A DNA stretch of 64,000 nucleotides from assembly GCA_963843645.1 (NCBI GenBank), contig CAWJLE010000005.1:558001-622000 (forward strand). The letters run 5' to 3'. This document shows positions 41,130-54,670 of this stretch, piece by piece (position 1 is the stretch's first letter; each line of letters begins with the position of its first letter). Position numbers and translations under genes: made by a program. A model generated the notes under the pieces. It was given only the letters and a program-made list of their open reading frames with translations, did no database searches and was not told the origin of the DNA. Origin of the DNA: CAWJLE01 sp963843645 (GTDB lineage Bacteria > Chloroflexota > Anaerolineae > DAOTYC01).

Positions 41130-44100
41130 TCAATCGCGACGCACATCTGCGTCCCCTTCCATTAGATCGAAGGAATCGAACAGCCGGTGTAACTCGCGTG
41201 GCCGGCTTCGGGCCAATCCGGAAATCTGGTCGTTCGTCTCACGCAACTGTCGGGCCAGCGCGTCGATCAAATGCAGCGAGATGTCCGGGTTCCGCCTTGC
41301 GAGCTCGAGCAGAGGCTCGGAACGTAGCCGTAATGTGAGGGTGTCCTGCAGCGCGATCGCCGCAGCCGAGCGTCGGCCAGTGCCGAACAGCTCGCTCTCG
41401 CCGAAGTATCGGCCGGCGTCGACGACGGCCAGGCGGGTACGTGCCCCGGACTGGCTTTTCCGCTCGATCCCCACCCGCCCCGCTACGACCATGTAGAATG
41501 CTCCCCCCACGTCGCCCTCGTCGAAAATGCTCGTATCTTGCGGATGATGCTCTTCTTCGCACACGCACGCCAGTTTCACCATTTGGTCCACGGTCAGGCT
41601 TCTAAAGAAGGGGACCTCCATAATGGGGATCAGCTTCTCGACGAGTGATCGCTGGCTCCTCCCCGGCAATCCGGATCTGCTTGCACTCACCTCGTCTCCT
41701 GCCGCGCGGTTTGCTTCGGCGCGCACCCCTTCATCGGGGTCCGTGCGTGCGAGCGCAAGCAATTCGGCAGTCTCCGCTTGGGAAAGGGGACCGGCCAGCT
41801 CGCTGAACTCTACAAGGACGGCGGCTGCCAACGTGCGAACACATGTATCACCAGCGTCGCTCAGGAGCAATCGCAGGGCGTCCACAGCGGTGGGCATAGA
41901 CATGTCCCCGCTCTGCTTCAGCAACGATGCCAACTGCGCCTGCGGCAGGTCCGGCTCGAACAGCGGTGCAACCAGCGCGGCGGTCCGAGATGCGGTCAGC
42001 GACTCGAGCGCCTCCGCCGCATTCGCCCTCACTGCGGGATCTGGGCTGTGCAGTGCACCAGCGATGGTTTTGACCGCGGCCGCATCCCGGATCTCCCCGA
42101 GAAGGTGGAAGATCTCGTCAAGTTGGGCAGCGTTTCGCTCGCGCAGGGCGCGGGCCAACACCCTCGGCGCGGCGCCGTGGTAGCCGACGAGCGCGTGCAG
42201 ACAGCCGAGGTTCCGGTAGATGGAGCTCAAGATAGCGTTCAGGATTGGCCCACTAACCAGGGGCGCGTACTTGCGGGGCTCGATACGCGCCAACACCACG
42301 GCGGCCATGCTGCGCAGTGAAAGGTTGGTGGCACTGAGTTGCTCGCGCGCCAGCCGGACGGCTTGCTGATCCGCGCGAACCAGGGCTTCGGCGGCCGCTT
42401 CGCGGACCTCTCTGCTCGGGTCGCCCAACGCCTCCGCCAGCCCGCTGAGCGCCGACTCGGCGTCACCGTCGCCGTCCCGGCTCAGCTTGCCGAGGACTGT
42501 CACCGTTGCAAGACGTACTCGCTCGATCGGGTCGTGAAGCAGGGCCAGCATCGGCGCCAACAGCGCCGCCCGGTTGCCTGGAGGCGCCTCGTCGCCGGCC
42601 AGCCTCTCGGCGGCCAGGGCGGCCGCCAGCCGGAGCCCATCGGCCTCAGCGGTCAGCGAGCGCACCACCTGCAGCAGGAACTGGCTGCTGCGCATCTGCG
42701 CGACGACGTCCAGGGCTCGCGCCCGCGTGTGAGGATTGCGCGCTTTCAGGAGCGTCTCCAACTCGTCGGCTCCCGCCGCCCGGTGGGCGGGATCGTCCGC
42801 GGCCAGGAGGGCCGGCAGGACGCGCAGGCGAACGGCGATGTCCGGGTCCGCCAGCAAGCCGGTGGCCACCACCAGGTAGCGGTGGTCGCCCGGCCCATCG
42901 ATCTGCTCCAGGCCGGCGATCGCCGACAGACGCACCCGCCGGTCGAGATCTGTCAGCAGTTCGGTGTACAGTTCGCGCACCCCACCCCGCCGCGCGTCGG
43001 AGGCAACCAGCACGTCGATCAGCGCCGCGCGCAGGCGGCCGTCTGTCGCCTCTCGGGCCGCCCGGGCGAGGATCGGTGTCGCCCGCTCGCCCGCTATCTC
43101 AGCGATCAGATGGGCCAGGAAGACCGTGCGCTCGTGGTTGGCGCTCTCGCGCAGTTTCTCTGCCAGGCGGTCGAGCGTCGTCCCATCCGCCAGAGGAAGG
43201 ATGGGAGCATCCAGGGACAGCTCCTGCTGGGTCAGTGAGGAGAAGTCCTCGCGCTCCAGGAGGGCCAACAGGGCCCGCGCGTACTGCCGCCGCACGAGTA
43301 GCGCGGCAACCATGAATGCAGCAGCCAGGGCGAGGATTGCCGCCGGAAGAAACCAACTGTAACGTTTCAGCGGCGTAAGCAGCAGGATGCCCCCGATGAT
43401 CGTGCCGAGCGGGACGAGCAGGCCGCTGACGAAGGCGCGAGTGCGCGCTCTGACGCGAAGCGGCACCGCGTTGTAGAGCAGATTGTCTGTGGGGAGGCGG
43501 AAGGCAGCACGCACGGCGCCGCGATCCACGTAAGCCACTGCGGAGGTGGCCAGGCTTGGCGCGACAACCAGGCCGGTGGCCGCGCCCACGCTGACCAGCG
43601 GGTAGATCAGGCTAATGTTGCCCAGCCCGAAGCGGGCCATCAGGCGGCTGAGCAGGATCAGCTGGATCGGCATGACGGCCAGGTTGGCCACACCTGAGAG
43701 GAATCCCATGAAGTTCGAGATCGCGGCGGTCGTTTTCAGCTCTGCCTGGAAGACGGCGCTGGTCTGGTAGTTGAGCAGAGCGAGCAGAACGGTCATACTC
43801 AGCGTCGAGAGGGCCATCCAGACCAGGAATGGTGAGCGCGCGATCTGCATGTAGCCTTCGCGCAGGTTCGCTCCATGGCCGCCGGCTAATCGCTGCAGCA
43901 GGCCCGGTGCATTGGAGGCAACGGCCGCACTATCCCTGGTCGGGATGGAAGCTGTTGGTGGGATCGGCCGCTCGGCGGCCGCAGCGCCCTTCGGTTCAGG
44001 CATCAAGTGAGGCGTCGCCGCGGCCATCGCGGCCATCACGACCAGCCCGAGCACCATCACCAGGAGGATTGCCGCGGGGCTGAGGGCGCGGTTCATGAGC

Positions 44101-44603
44101 GGCATGCTCAGCCCGGCGATGATACCGCCACAGCGTGAGGCACTCCCGAGCACTGGCACGATGCGTTTGGCCGCGCGTATGTCGTAGAAGCCGTTAACGT
44201 AGGTCGCCCAGTGCACGTTGTACACATCCAAGAGCGGCACATTGAGCACGAGGTACAGCAGCAAGTAGGCCGGCAGAACCAGGCCCGCCGCAAGCAACGC
44301 CAGCCCGAGCCCGATGCCCACGCAACTGAGCGCCAGCAGGGCGACCAGCAGGCGTGTGTTGGACACTCGATCGGCGAAGGCTGAGTACACGAACAAAGCG
44401 ACGAAGGAGCAGGCAGCACTGCTGACGAACACCCACGGGAGGTACTGCACCCCGATCCGCTGAAGGAAGCCCGCCTGCACGATGGCATCGCCCCAGTACA
44501 AGCCGGTGATTGCGATGAGCGACATCGCGTACAATACGGAGAGACGACGCCACTCGCCGGCACGCACGTTGAAGAGCTCGCCAAGGAAGGTCGCCGCTTT
44601 CAT
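41130..44603 (-). CDS. MFS/nucleotide-transporter-like protein fused to HEAT repeats and a cNMP-binding domain
   Basis: A 1157-residue three-part protein. Residues 1-450 hold about 12 transmembrane helices of the MFS or ATP:ADP-translocase-like type (LSVLYAMSLIAITGLYWGDA, WVFVSSAACSFVALFVYSAF, VALLALSCVGIGLGLALLAAG). Residues about 450-985 form HEAT/Armadillo-like repeats (ERVRLATVTVLGKL, DPSREVREAAAEALV, DPAVRANAAEALESL). Residues 1010-1140 form a cNMP-binding domain (VPFFRSLTVDQMVKLACVC, FDEGDVGGAFYMVVAGRVGI, RYFGESELFGTGRRSAAAIA). The transport substrate is unknown. It starts at ATG 44603, overlapping (ATGA) the stop of a decayed partner gene. A remnant of a second copy lies at 53025-53298. 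Confidence 0.87.
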   Translation of the reverse strand: MKAATFLGELFNVRAGEWRRLSVLYAMSLIAITGLYWGDAIVQAGFLQRIGVQYLPWVFVSSAACSFVALFVYSAFADRVSNTRLLVALLALSCVGIGLGLALLAAGLVLPAYLLLYLVLNVPLLDVYNVHWATYVNGFYDIRAAKRIVPVLGSASRCGGIIAGLSMPLMNRALSPAAILLVMVLGLVVMAAMAAATPHLMPEPKGAAAAERPIPPTASIPTRDSAAVASNAPGLLQRLAGGHGANLREGYMQIARSPFLVWMALSTLSMTVLLALLNYQTSAVFQAELKTTAAISNFMGFLSGVANLAVMPIQLILLSRLMARFGLGNISLIYPLVSVGAATGLVVAPSLATSAVAYVDRGAVRAAFRLPTDNLLYNAVPLRVRARTRAFVSGLLVPLGTIIGGILLLTPLKRYSWFLPAAILALAAAFMVAALLVRRQYARALLALLEREDFSSLTQQELSLDAPILPLADGTTLDRLAEKLRESANHERTVFLAHLIAEIAGERATPILARAAREATDGRLRAALIDVLVASDARRGGVRELYTELLTDLDRRVRLSAIAGLEQIDGPGDHRYLVVATGLLADPDIAVRLRVLPALLAADDPAHRAAGADELETLLKARNPHTRARALDVVAQMRSSQFLLQVVRSLTAEADGLRLAAALAAERLAGDEAPPGNRAALLAPMLALLHDPIERVRLATVTVLGKLSRDGDGDAESALSGLAEALGDPSREVREAAAEALVRADQQAVRLAREQLSATNLSLRSMAAVVLARIEPRKYAPLVSGPILNAILSSIYRNLGCLHALVGYHGAAPRVLARALRERNAAQLDEIFHLLGEIRDAAAVKTIAGALHSPDPAVRANAAEALESLTASRTAALVAPLFEPDLPQAQLASLLKQSGDMSMPTAVDALRLLLSDAGDTCVRTLAAAVLVEFSELAGPLSQAETAELLALARTDPDEGVRAEANRAAGDEVSASRSGLPGRSQRSLVEKLIPIMEVPFFRSLTVDQMVKLACVCEEEHHPQDTSIFDEGDVGGAFYMVVAGRVGIERKSQSGARTRLAVVDAGRYFGESELFGTGRRSAAAIALQDTLTLRLRSEPLLELARRNPDISLHLIDALARQLRETNDQISGLARSRPRELHRLFDSFDLMEGDADVRRD

Positions 44604-44888
44604 GCAGTATCCCGGGCCTCATTGCCGACGTACACATCGCTCACGACGGCGTCCTCGGTGGCGCGCACCCTGTAGTGGGCGCGGTTCATCGCCAGGACCC
44701 CGACTCAGCCGCCTGGCCGTAATTTCCACTGAGCTTCACGCGGAGCCTGGCGGTGTGGGTCATGCCGTCCCGCCCAAGGAAATCGATTGCATCGTCCTGT
44801 GCCTCTTCTGCCTGAAGAAGCCCACACCTTTCCTTTTTCGTACCCGCTCAGCCGGCGGCGGCGGAAATCGAGACACTTCGCGCCGTTC
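44600..44888 (-). pseudogene. Remnant of the partner gene (C-terminal end) upstream of the MFS fusion
   Basis: Read on the minus strand in three successive frames, this matches the last 90 residues of the proteins at 53295-54563 and 54667-55922: CLDFRRRRLSGYEKGKVW, then LLQAEEAQDDAIDFLGRDG with RVKLSGNYG, then GVLAMNRAHYRVRATEDAVVSD and a stop that overlaps the MFS ATG. Intact counterparts are CLSFLRECLSRYDSGHVW, LLQQEETQDDEIVYQTRDG and GVLAMHGRHYKVHGQADTVVS. The rest of the gene is gone, apparently replaced by the response-regulator end. Several frame changes within 290 bases make genuine decay likely here. Confidence 0.75.
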
Positions 44889-45041
44889 ATGTCCTTCGCG
44901 GAGCGGCTTCCACCGCACGCGGGCCCACTGATGGCCGGTTGCATCCGGGCCATTTGGATCAGCCGTATCCACGCGCGGGATCTGGACTGCGCCACGGCGC
45001 GCTCGATCGACGCGCACCGCTCCGCTTGAGCTGCCGAGGGC

Positions 45042-45787
45042 TCATCGGTGCTGGTCGGGCTGAACCACCTGCTCGTCCCCGCAGGCACCCGATCCACCAC
45101 GCGCGCGAAGCCGTTCCGCCCGTTCGCACAGGTTGCGGAAATACTCAGTCTCGGTGATCTCCGCCACCTGGCGCGCCTTCTTCGCCTCGTCGATCTCGAT
45201 CTGCAATTCGTGCACCTGCTGACGCAGCGATTCCTCGCGCGCGATGACCTCGCGAGCCATCCTCTGAAAGACACGCGCCAGCTGTCCGAGAGCGTCCTCG
45301 CGCGCGGCGACTGGGTCCAGCGCCTCGCTGCGGAACGTTCCAGACTCCACTGCGCCCGCCGCCCCGATCACATAGCCCACCTGCTCGAGGTATTCCAGCT
45401 CCATGTCGCGTATCCGCTTGTTCGCGAGCGAAGCGTTCATACGGGCGCGAAGCAGCTCGGCGTTGAAGGGCTTCGGCAGGTAGTCCGCGGCACCCATCTC
45501 GATGCACCGCAGGATGCCGTCCATCTCGTCCAGGGCCGATATCACGATCACCGGGATCTCCCGCTGGACCGGATCAGCCTTCATTTGCTGGAGCACCGCA
45601 AAGCCGTCCAATTCGGGCATCACCAGGTCCAGCAGCACGACATCGAACGGGCGGTCGCACACCATCTCGAGCGCCTCGCGCCCGTTCTCCGCCATTTCGA
45701 CGTCATACCCCTGCTCTCGCAGGCTCGTAGAGAGGACGAGGCGGTTGATGAGATCGTCATCTACCACCAGGATCTTTCCGTTTTGCA

Positions 45788-45788
<1 letters not shown>
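45042..45788 (-). CDS. Response regulator with C-terminal coiled coil
   Basis: A 248-residue protein from ATG 45788, sharing a base with the kinase stop (TGATG). The receiver domain covers residues 1-125: ILVVDDDLINRLVLS with the acidic residues, phospho-acceptor Asp54 in VVLLDLVMPELDGF, ISALDEMDG and the Lys of YLPKPFNAELL. The C-terminal 110 residues have no DNA-binding or enzymatic domain but form a long coiled coil (QLARVFQRMAREVIAREESL, QQVHELQIEIDEAKKARQVA) ending in ITETEYFRNLCERAERLRAR. It is the last gene of the MinD-permease-kinase operon and the probable phosphate acceptor of the hybrid kinase. Output is likely through protein-protein contact. Confidence 0.88.
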
Positions 45789-49687
<3,899 letters not shown>

Positions 49688-49691
<4 letters not shown>

Positions 49692-51957
49692 ATCCCCCTC
49701 CCAGTCCGGATCACGTCGGTCCGCTTGGGGGGCACGTCGAACTCCACCGCCACGCAGCATGCGGTGCCGCTCAGTGGAACCAGTAATGGTTCCGCGGATG
49801 CGTCACAGTCACAAACTGCCACTTCCGTTCCATCGCCCGTGTCGACGGTGATCCGCGCGGGCAACCCGATCGCATCGCCTTCCGGTACGACCTCGTACAA
49901 CCAGACCTTGATTTCCTGCTCAGGCATCGGCGGGAACTCGAAGGAGACTCGTCGCATCGAAGTAACGTCCGGCAAAGTTCCAGATGCTGCGTAATACGAC
50001 TCATCCCGCCCACGCGACGTCGCCACGACACGAACCGCGGCCGGCCGTCCCCGAGCGAGGACCTCAAATCGTGCGCATTCGTCGGCACTGTCCTCGCGCA
50101 GCTGCACCACGGTCCGGCCTCGGAAGGCGCCCTGCCGCCACGCCGCCACGGTAATCATGACGACTATCGAACCGCACGCCACAGCGGCCAATCGCTGCAG
50201 CACCTCCTGCCAGATCACCAGACCGTGCGCGAAGATCGCAGCAAGGAACAATGTGTACACGGCGCCGAGGACGAGAGGATGCCCGACCAGGCGATTCACG
50301 GCCGCCGGGAGCATGTCCCCTTTTCGCCGGCTGGCGGCGAGCAGTAATGCGGGGAAGACGCCCGCGAAGATCGATGCCCCGATCAGGCCGCCGAAGTTCA
50401 TCACGGCCGCGAATGACTCGTTGCCCGTCATCAGCAGCGACTCGGCAGTGGCGAAGATGACCAGAATCGGCAGGATGCACCAGAGAAAGCGGCTTTTTCG
50501 AGTCCACCCTGCTGACCGATCCCGACGATTCTCGTTCTCCGGTAGCTGCTCGCGGACAGAGTTGAACAGGGCGAGTGAAGTGTGAATGGCAGCCATGCCG
50601 ATCGCGAGAATGGTAAACACGGTGCCCAGCCAGCGCACCGCCGGACCGATCGCGGCCGCCAGCGGTTCCAGAGCCGTCCCGCCGTACGTCGCGAGCTGCC
50701 CCGGCGGCACAGCACACAAGACCGCAAAGACCCAGACGCAGTACAAGATGATCACCGCGACCTGGGCGGCCACCGCTCCCATAATCAGCGAGCGCCCGCC
50801 CGGGTCGGCGCCTCAGCACGATCGCACCGCAGTTGCCGATCGAGCTATGGCCAAAATAGGCCATGAGGACGACGCCGAAATATGAGCTCGAGGTACTGCG
50901 GCTCGAACGGGCGCCCATTGACGAACGGAACGGCAACGTACGCCAGGTTCGTGGGCTGTAGCCGGGTGAGCGACAAGACCGAGAGAGCGACAATCAACGC
51001 TATATTAATCCCACCGACGACCAGCGACGAGGCGACGGTGGAACTCAGCGAGCCTCGAGTCAGGAAGTAGACGCCGACGACAAAAAAAGCAGCCGCCCAG
51101 ATGTTCGACGGCAACCCCGTGACATCGCGCATCACCAGGGCGAAGCCGATGTAGAAGGCGAGCAGTGACGCCACGTTCACGGCAAGCATGGCGACTGAAG
51201 CGAACGCGGATCCCAGCCCGCCAAGGTACTCCGCGATGACGCGCCCGAAGAAAGCACTACGGTAGCGCACACTGCCGGTGCGCGTGATGGTCTCCGCCAT
51301 TGCCGCAATGGTCAGGACGTTCACGATCCCGAAGACGATCAGCAATATCAACGCGGGAATCGGGCCAACGCGCGACAGGGCGATGGGCAACGCGAGAATC
51401 CCAGCCCCGGCCGTTTCCGTGAGCGTCAGCGAAAAGGCAGTCCAGAAGGGCGGCAGCGCTTCCAGGCGGTCGGCGAAGCCGGTCAGGGCCCAGCGCACCC
51501 GTTCCGAGAGCGGCTCATCACGAGCGTAGAGTGTCGCGATTGGGTCGCCGAACTGAGCCTGGTAGGCATCGCGCACTGCGTCGCCGTCGAGGCGAAGCGC
51601 GCGCCGGATTCGCGGCGTCCGCCCGTAGCTCAGGCGGTATTTTGCGCCCAACGCACGGGCGAGCGCGGCGCGAACGCGCGGGTTGTCTGGGACGAGATGC
51701 GCCCATACTGGTGCATAGCGTTCCAGGTCCTGAATCCTTGGGCGGAGCGGGGGATCGCGGCCGAGAGTGAAGGCTTGCAGAAAGGCAGCATCACGCCTGC
51801 GCTCGCCGTCCTCGGTGAGGGAGGTGTCCATCGCCTGCTGCGAGCGTGCCTTCATGTGTGCGGTCTTGCTCTCGATCAGGAAGAGCAGCGTGCGCGCCCT
51901 GCCGGAGGGAAGCCCGCCGAGAACGTCCTCTTTGGTCAGTAACTCTTCTTCTGACAT
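49688..51957 (-). CDS. APC-like amino-acid permease with cytosolic N-terminal and C-terminal extensions, two frame breaks
   Basis: Residues 1-180 are soluble and unassigned (EELLTKEDVLGGLPSGRART ... RRALRLDGDAVRDAY). A permease domain with about 11 helices follows: FWTAFSLTLTETAGAGILALPIAL is typical of APC/aromatic-amino-acid permeases, then ALILLIVFGIVNVLTIAAMAE and MAYFGHSSIGNCGAIVL. The last 150 residues are a beta-rich soluble domain (VRVVATSRGRDESYYAASG, VSFEFPPMPEQEIKVWLYEV). The frame breaks at about 50879 (TTTCGG for TTCGG) and 50808 (an extra C in CGCCGAC). Correcting both gives 755 residues. The gene lies 32 bases after the MinD-like gene and overlaps the kinase start, so transport and signalling appear coupled. 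It may be a transceptor (inference). Confidence 0.75.
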
Positions 51958-51989
51958 GGCTTCCTTTCCCGTCTAGAAACGGGTCGGGA

Positions 51990-52751
51990 TCACCTGCACG
52001 TTGCAAGCCGGTCGGCCACCTGCTTCAAACGAGCGGTAATTGGGTGAAACGGGTGGCGAGTCACGAAGATGCCAGCGCTCGCGAGCGCCATCATCTCGTC
52101 CGAATGCGGTAGCACCGCCGCTACGTCCATGCCGTACGCGCTCTCGACGCGTGCTTTGACGTCGTCTTCGTTGAAAACGGACGGTACCTTGTTCACGATC
52201 ATCATCATCGACGGGATGCGCAATTTCCGCGCAACCTCCACGGTGACGCCCGTGCCCTGGTAATCCTGATGGTCCGGGCGCAGGATGACGACCAGGATGT
52301 GCGAAATGGCAATCGAGAGGAGCGTTTCTTCGTTCAGGCCCGGGTGCGTATCGATCATCAGGGTATCGAGGCTGAGAGTCTGGGTCAGATCACGGATGCC
52401 GTCGCTGAGGATGCTCACGTCATATCCCTCGCGCAGGACCCGTGCGATCTCGCCTGCCTTGATGCTCGAAGGCACGAGGAAGATCCTGCCTTTGCCGTTG
52501 ACCCCTGCCTTTTCAGTTACGTCATGAGCGGTGTCTCGGATGTCGCACTTCCCCCATAGATAGTCGTTCAGCGAGTGCGCCATCTTCTCTTCTTCGAGTC
52601 CGAAGAGGACGTGAATTCCCGGGGAGGCAATATCGGTGTCGACGACGGCGACGCGCGAACCTCGGGCCGCAAGCAACGCGGCGAGATTGGCTGTCGTATT
52701 CGATTTTCCGGTTCCCCCACGAAACGAATGCACAGAAACGATAGTGGCCAT
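51990..52751 (-). CDS. MinD/ParA-type P-loop ATPase
   Basis: A 253-residue SIMIBI ATPase starting at ATG 52751. The deviant Walker A is HSFRGGTGKSNTTANLAALLA (residues 8-28), with the signature lysine preceding the P-loop replaced by an Arg (FRGGTGK; the second Lys is conserved). VAVVDTDIASPGIHVLFGL is the switch I region, and LDTLMIDTHPGLNEETLLSI is the Walker B region. There is no partner ParB or MinE gene nearby. It is the first gene of an operon with the permease, hybrid kinase and response regulator, under the promoter at 52939-52967. It may position or assemble the signalling complex at the membrane (inference). The C-terminus (PITARLKQVADRL) could form a membrane-targeting helix. Confidence 0.87.
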   Translation of the reverse strand: MATIVSVHSFRGGTGKSNTTANLAALLAARGSRVAVVDTDIASPGIHVLFGLEEEKMAHSLNDYLWGKCDIRDTAHDVTEKAGVNGKGRIFLVPSSIKAGEIARVLREGYDVSILSDGIRDLTQTLSLDTLMIDTHPGLNEETLLSIAISHILVVILRPDHQDYQGTGVTVEVARKLRIPSMMMIVNKVPSVFNEDDVKARVESAYGMDVAAVLPHSDEMMALASAGIFVTRHPFHPITARLKQVADRLATCR

Positions 52752-52938
52752 CGAGTCATCTCCAAACCTGGGAGCATCTTGGCCGGCGATCCGCTCGGCC
52801 AAGATGCGCAAACATCTCGTCACCGCTCAGTTGTGCACGGAACGACGGCATGCCGTTTGCAGGCGCCTGACGAGGCGTCTGCCCTCTTAAGATGTTCCAA
52901 AAATGGGGAAGTCATGTATCTCGTTTTCGATTGAATTC

Positions 52939-52967
52939 ATTATAGCACAAGCGAATAGGATGAACAA
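52939..52967 (-). promoter_or_regulatory. Promoter with perfect TATAAT for the MinD-permease-kinase operon
   Basis: On the minus strand TTGTTC (52962-52967), a 17-base spacer and a perfect TATAAT (52939-52944), about 190 bases upstream of the MinD ATG. It lies just beyond the remains of the second MFS copy. Confidence 0.6.
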
Positions 52968-53024
52968 GGATCGATTTCCGCAGAGCCCTGGTCCGACCTG
53001 GAGCGGTTCCAGGCCCTCTCCGCT

Positions 53025-53298
53025 AATCCGAGGAGGATATCGGCCGCGCTGATGGCCAGGATAGCGATCAGCAGCCGGGTGTTGGAGGCCCGGTCAGCGA
53101 AGGCCGTGTAGATGAACAGAGCCAGTAAGGAGCAGGCCGTGCTACCGATGAACACCCAGGGGGCAGGTACTGTTGCAGGAACGCCGAGTGAACGATCGCG
53201 TCGGCCCTGTTCCTGCCGGTCAGAAAGACCAGCGACATGCGCGGTTACTCGCCAGAGCGCACGTTGAGCAGCTTTCCGAGGACGGCCGCCATCTTCAT
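53025..53298 (-). pseudogene. N-terminal remnant of a second MFS-HEAT-cNMP gene
   Basis: Starts with an ATG that overlaps the partner-gene stop exactly as in the intact locus. MKMAAVLGKLLNVRSGE parallels MKAATFLGELFNVRAGE; an in-frame stop and a small deletion follow, and VFIGSTACSLLALFIYTAFA with RASNTRLLIAILAISAADIL parallels the intact VFVSSAACSFVALFVYSAFA and SNTRLLVALLALSC. Only the first three helices remain; the other thousand residues are missing. This is a decayed duplicate of the gene at 41130-44603. Confidence 0.8.
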
Positions 53299-54563
53299 GC
53301 CGGGTCGTCGTCCTCTCTCTCGGCCACGACATAGCTGACCACTGTATCTGCTTGCCCGTGCACTTTGTAATGACGCCCGTGCATCGCCAGGACTCCCAGG
53401 CAACCACCCGGTCCATAGAAACCACTGAACTTGGAACGCAGGGACTCGGTATGGACTGCGCCGTCGCGAGTCTGATAGACGATCTCATCATCTTGGGTCT
53501 CTTCCTGCTGCAACAGCCATACATGGCCGCTGTCGTACCGGCTGAGACACTCTCGCAGAAAGCTGAGGCAGGCATCGCTGCTCAGATTGCTGAGCCTGTA
53601 TACCGCCCTGCTGCCGTGATTCATCGCCCCGTCTGACCCTGCATACTTCAAATAGTAGGCCCGCTGAGATCGCGATCTGCGCGAAAACGACTCGATGGTT
53701 ACCCGCGAGCCGTCCGGGAGCTCGATGCCGGCCGGCAACAAGGGGGTCGTGAAGGGAAACAGGTCCCGAATATCGTCCGAGAACGCTTCCCGGGTCAGTG
53801 ACCAGAACGGCAGTACCAGTGATGCCTTCTGATCGAACAATATGTTGGGCGGCAGGTCGTAGGTGACTCCCTGGCCCACCTTCGCCATTCGCCGGGAGAA
53901 CTCGTCTTCGGTGCATATGGAGAGAAACAAGGGATTGCGGATGAAGTTGCAGTCACCAGGCCTCAGACCGTGGTCAATGCCCCAGTACCTTACGGCGGGC
54001 CTGGTTCTCTCCATGAAAAAGCGCGTTCCCGCCGGAGAAGTAGCGCCGTCGACATATTGGTGAACTATCGGGACGGCGTTGAGGAAAGCGGCCAGCTGGG
54101 TTGCAAATCGATCTGCAGGTGATTCTTCGCCGGCGCAATAGCCCAGCCTGGCCGCATGCTCAAAAACCAGCTGCAACTCGCCCCACAGAGTGCCCGGGCA
54201 CGACATCTCGATCAACCTTCCAGGTTTCGCTTCGTCCGTGCGAAAGAACACAGGCAGGCTAAAATGCCGGTCTTCGAGTTGCCGGTGATACCGGATTCCA
54301 AAACTCTCCGGCGTTTCGTTGATGAGCCAGTGTAGGACCGACGGGTACAGCTCGTTCCGCAGTGCGGCTTTGAATACGTCAATTGCTGTCTGCTGAAAGG
54401 AGCGAATGAGCGGAAGCCTCGACTCGTAAAGGCGCTGACTAGCGGAGGGCACTACGTATGGCTTCGCAGCCAGCAGCAGCGTGAGACCCATCGCACACGT
54501 GGGCGACGAGTTGATCGCGCTGTCAGCCCATTCATAGATGTCCACAACATCACGCCCTTTCAT
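53295..54563 (-). CDS. Partner protein B of the MFS fusion, unrecognised (possibly ATP-grasp-like)
   Basis: An intact 422-residue soluble protein. The N-terminal half is mainly helical (VDIYEWADSAINSSP, YESRLPLIRSFQQTAIDVF) and includes HFSLPVFFRTDEAKPGRLIE followed by MSCPGTLWGELQLVFEHAAR. That layout resembles the substrate region of circularly permuted ATP-grasp proteins. Further on are RVTIESFSRRSRSQRAYYLK, WLLQQEETQDDEIVY and GFYGPGGCLGVLAMHGRHYK, which could supply a nucleotide pocket. I cannot assign a family with certainty. Its stop overlaps the start of the MFS remnant. Copy A (54667-55922) and the remnant at 44600-44888 are clear paralogues. Confidence 0.6.
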   Translation of the reverse strand: MKGRDVVDIYEWADSAINSSPTCAMGLTLLLAAKPYVVPSASQRLYESRLPLIRSFQQTAIDVFKAALRNELYPSVLHWLINETPESFGIRYHRQLEDRHFSLPVFFRTDEAKPGRLIEMSCPGTLWGELQLVFEHAARLGYCAGEESPADRFATQLAAFLNAVPIVHQYVDGATSPAGTRFFMERTRPAVRYWGIDHGLRPGDCNFIRNPLFLSICTEDEFSRRMAKVGQGVTYDLPPNILFDQKASLVLPFWSLTREAFSDDIRDLFPFTTPLLPAGIELPDGSRVTIESFSRRSRSQRAYYLKYAGSDGAMNHGSRAVYRLSNLSSDACLSFLRECLSRYDSGHVWLLQQEETQDDEIVYQTRDGAVHTESLRSKFSGFYGPGGCLGVLAMHGRHYKVHGQADTVVSYVVAEREDDDPA

Positions 54564-54670
54564 TTGCCTGGTGACGCGCGCGGGCCCTGTCTTGGCTCGA
54601 GCCGGAACAGGGCCGAGAGGTTTCGACCGGCGGCCCGGACGACGAGGCCTGGGCGCGCAATCGCCGTCAT
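54560..54670 (-). CDS. Small open frame between partner copies A and B
   Basis: A 36-residue frame whose ATG overlaps the stop of copy A and whose stop overlaps the ATG of copy B (both ATGA). This is the position where the MFS gene stands in the related loci. The middle, RNLSALFRLEPRQGP, faintly recalls the conserved MFS start (LGELFNVRAGEWRR). It may be the last trace of a third MFS copy, kept as a translational bridge. It could equally be fortuitous. Confidence 0.3.
   Translation of the reverse strand: MTAIARPGLVVRAAGRNLSALFRLEPRQGPRASPGK

Noticed and set aside
44705..45274. A 189-codon minus-strand frame upstream of the MFS gene as a separate gene
   Set aside because: Its first part is antisense-like frame noise over the response regulator end, and its last part is one frame of the decayed partner gene.
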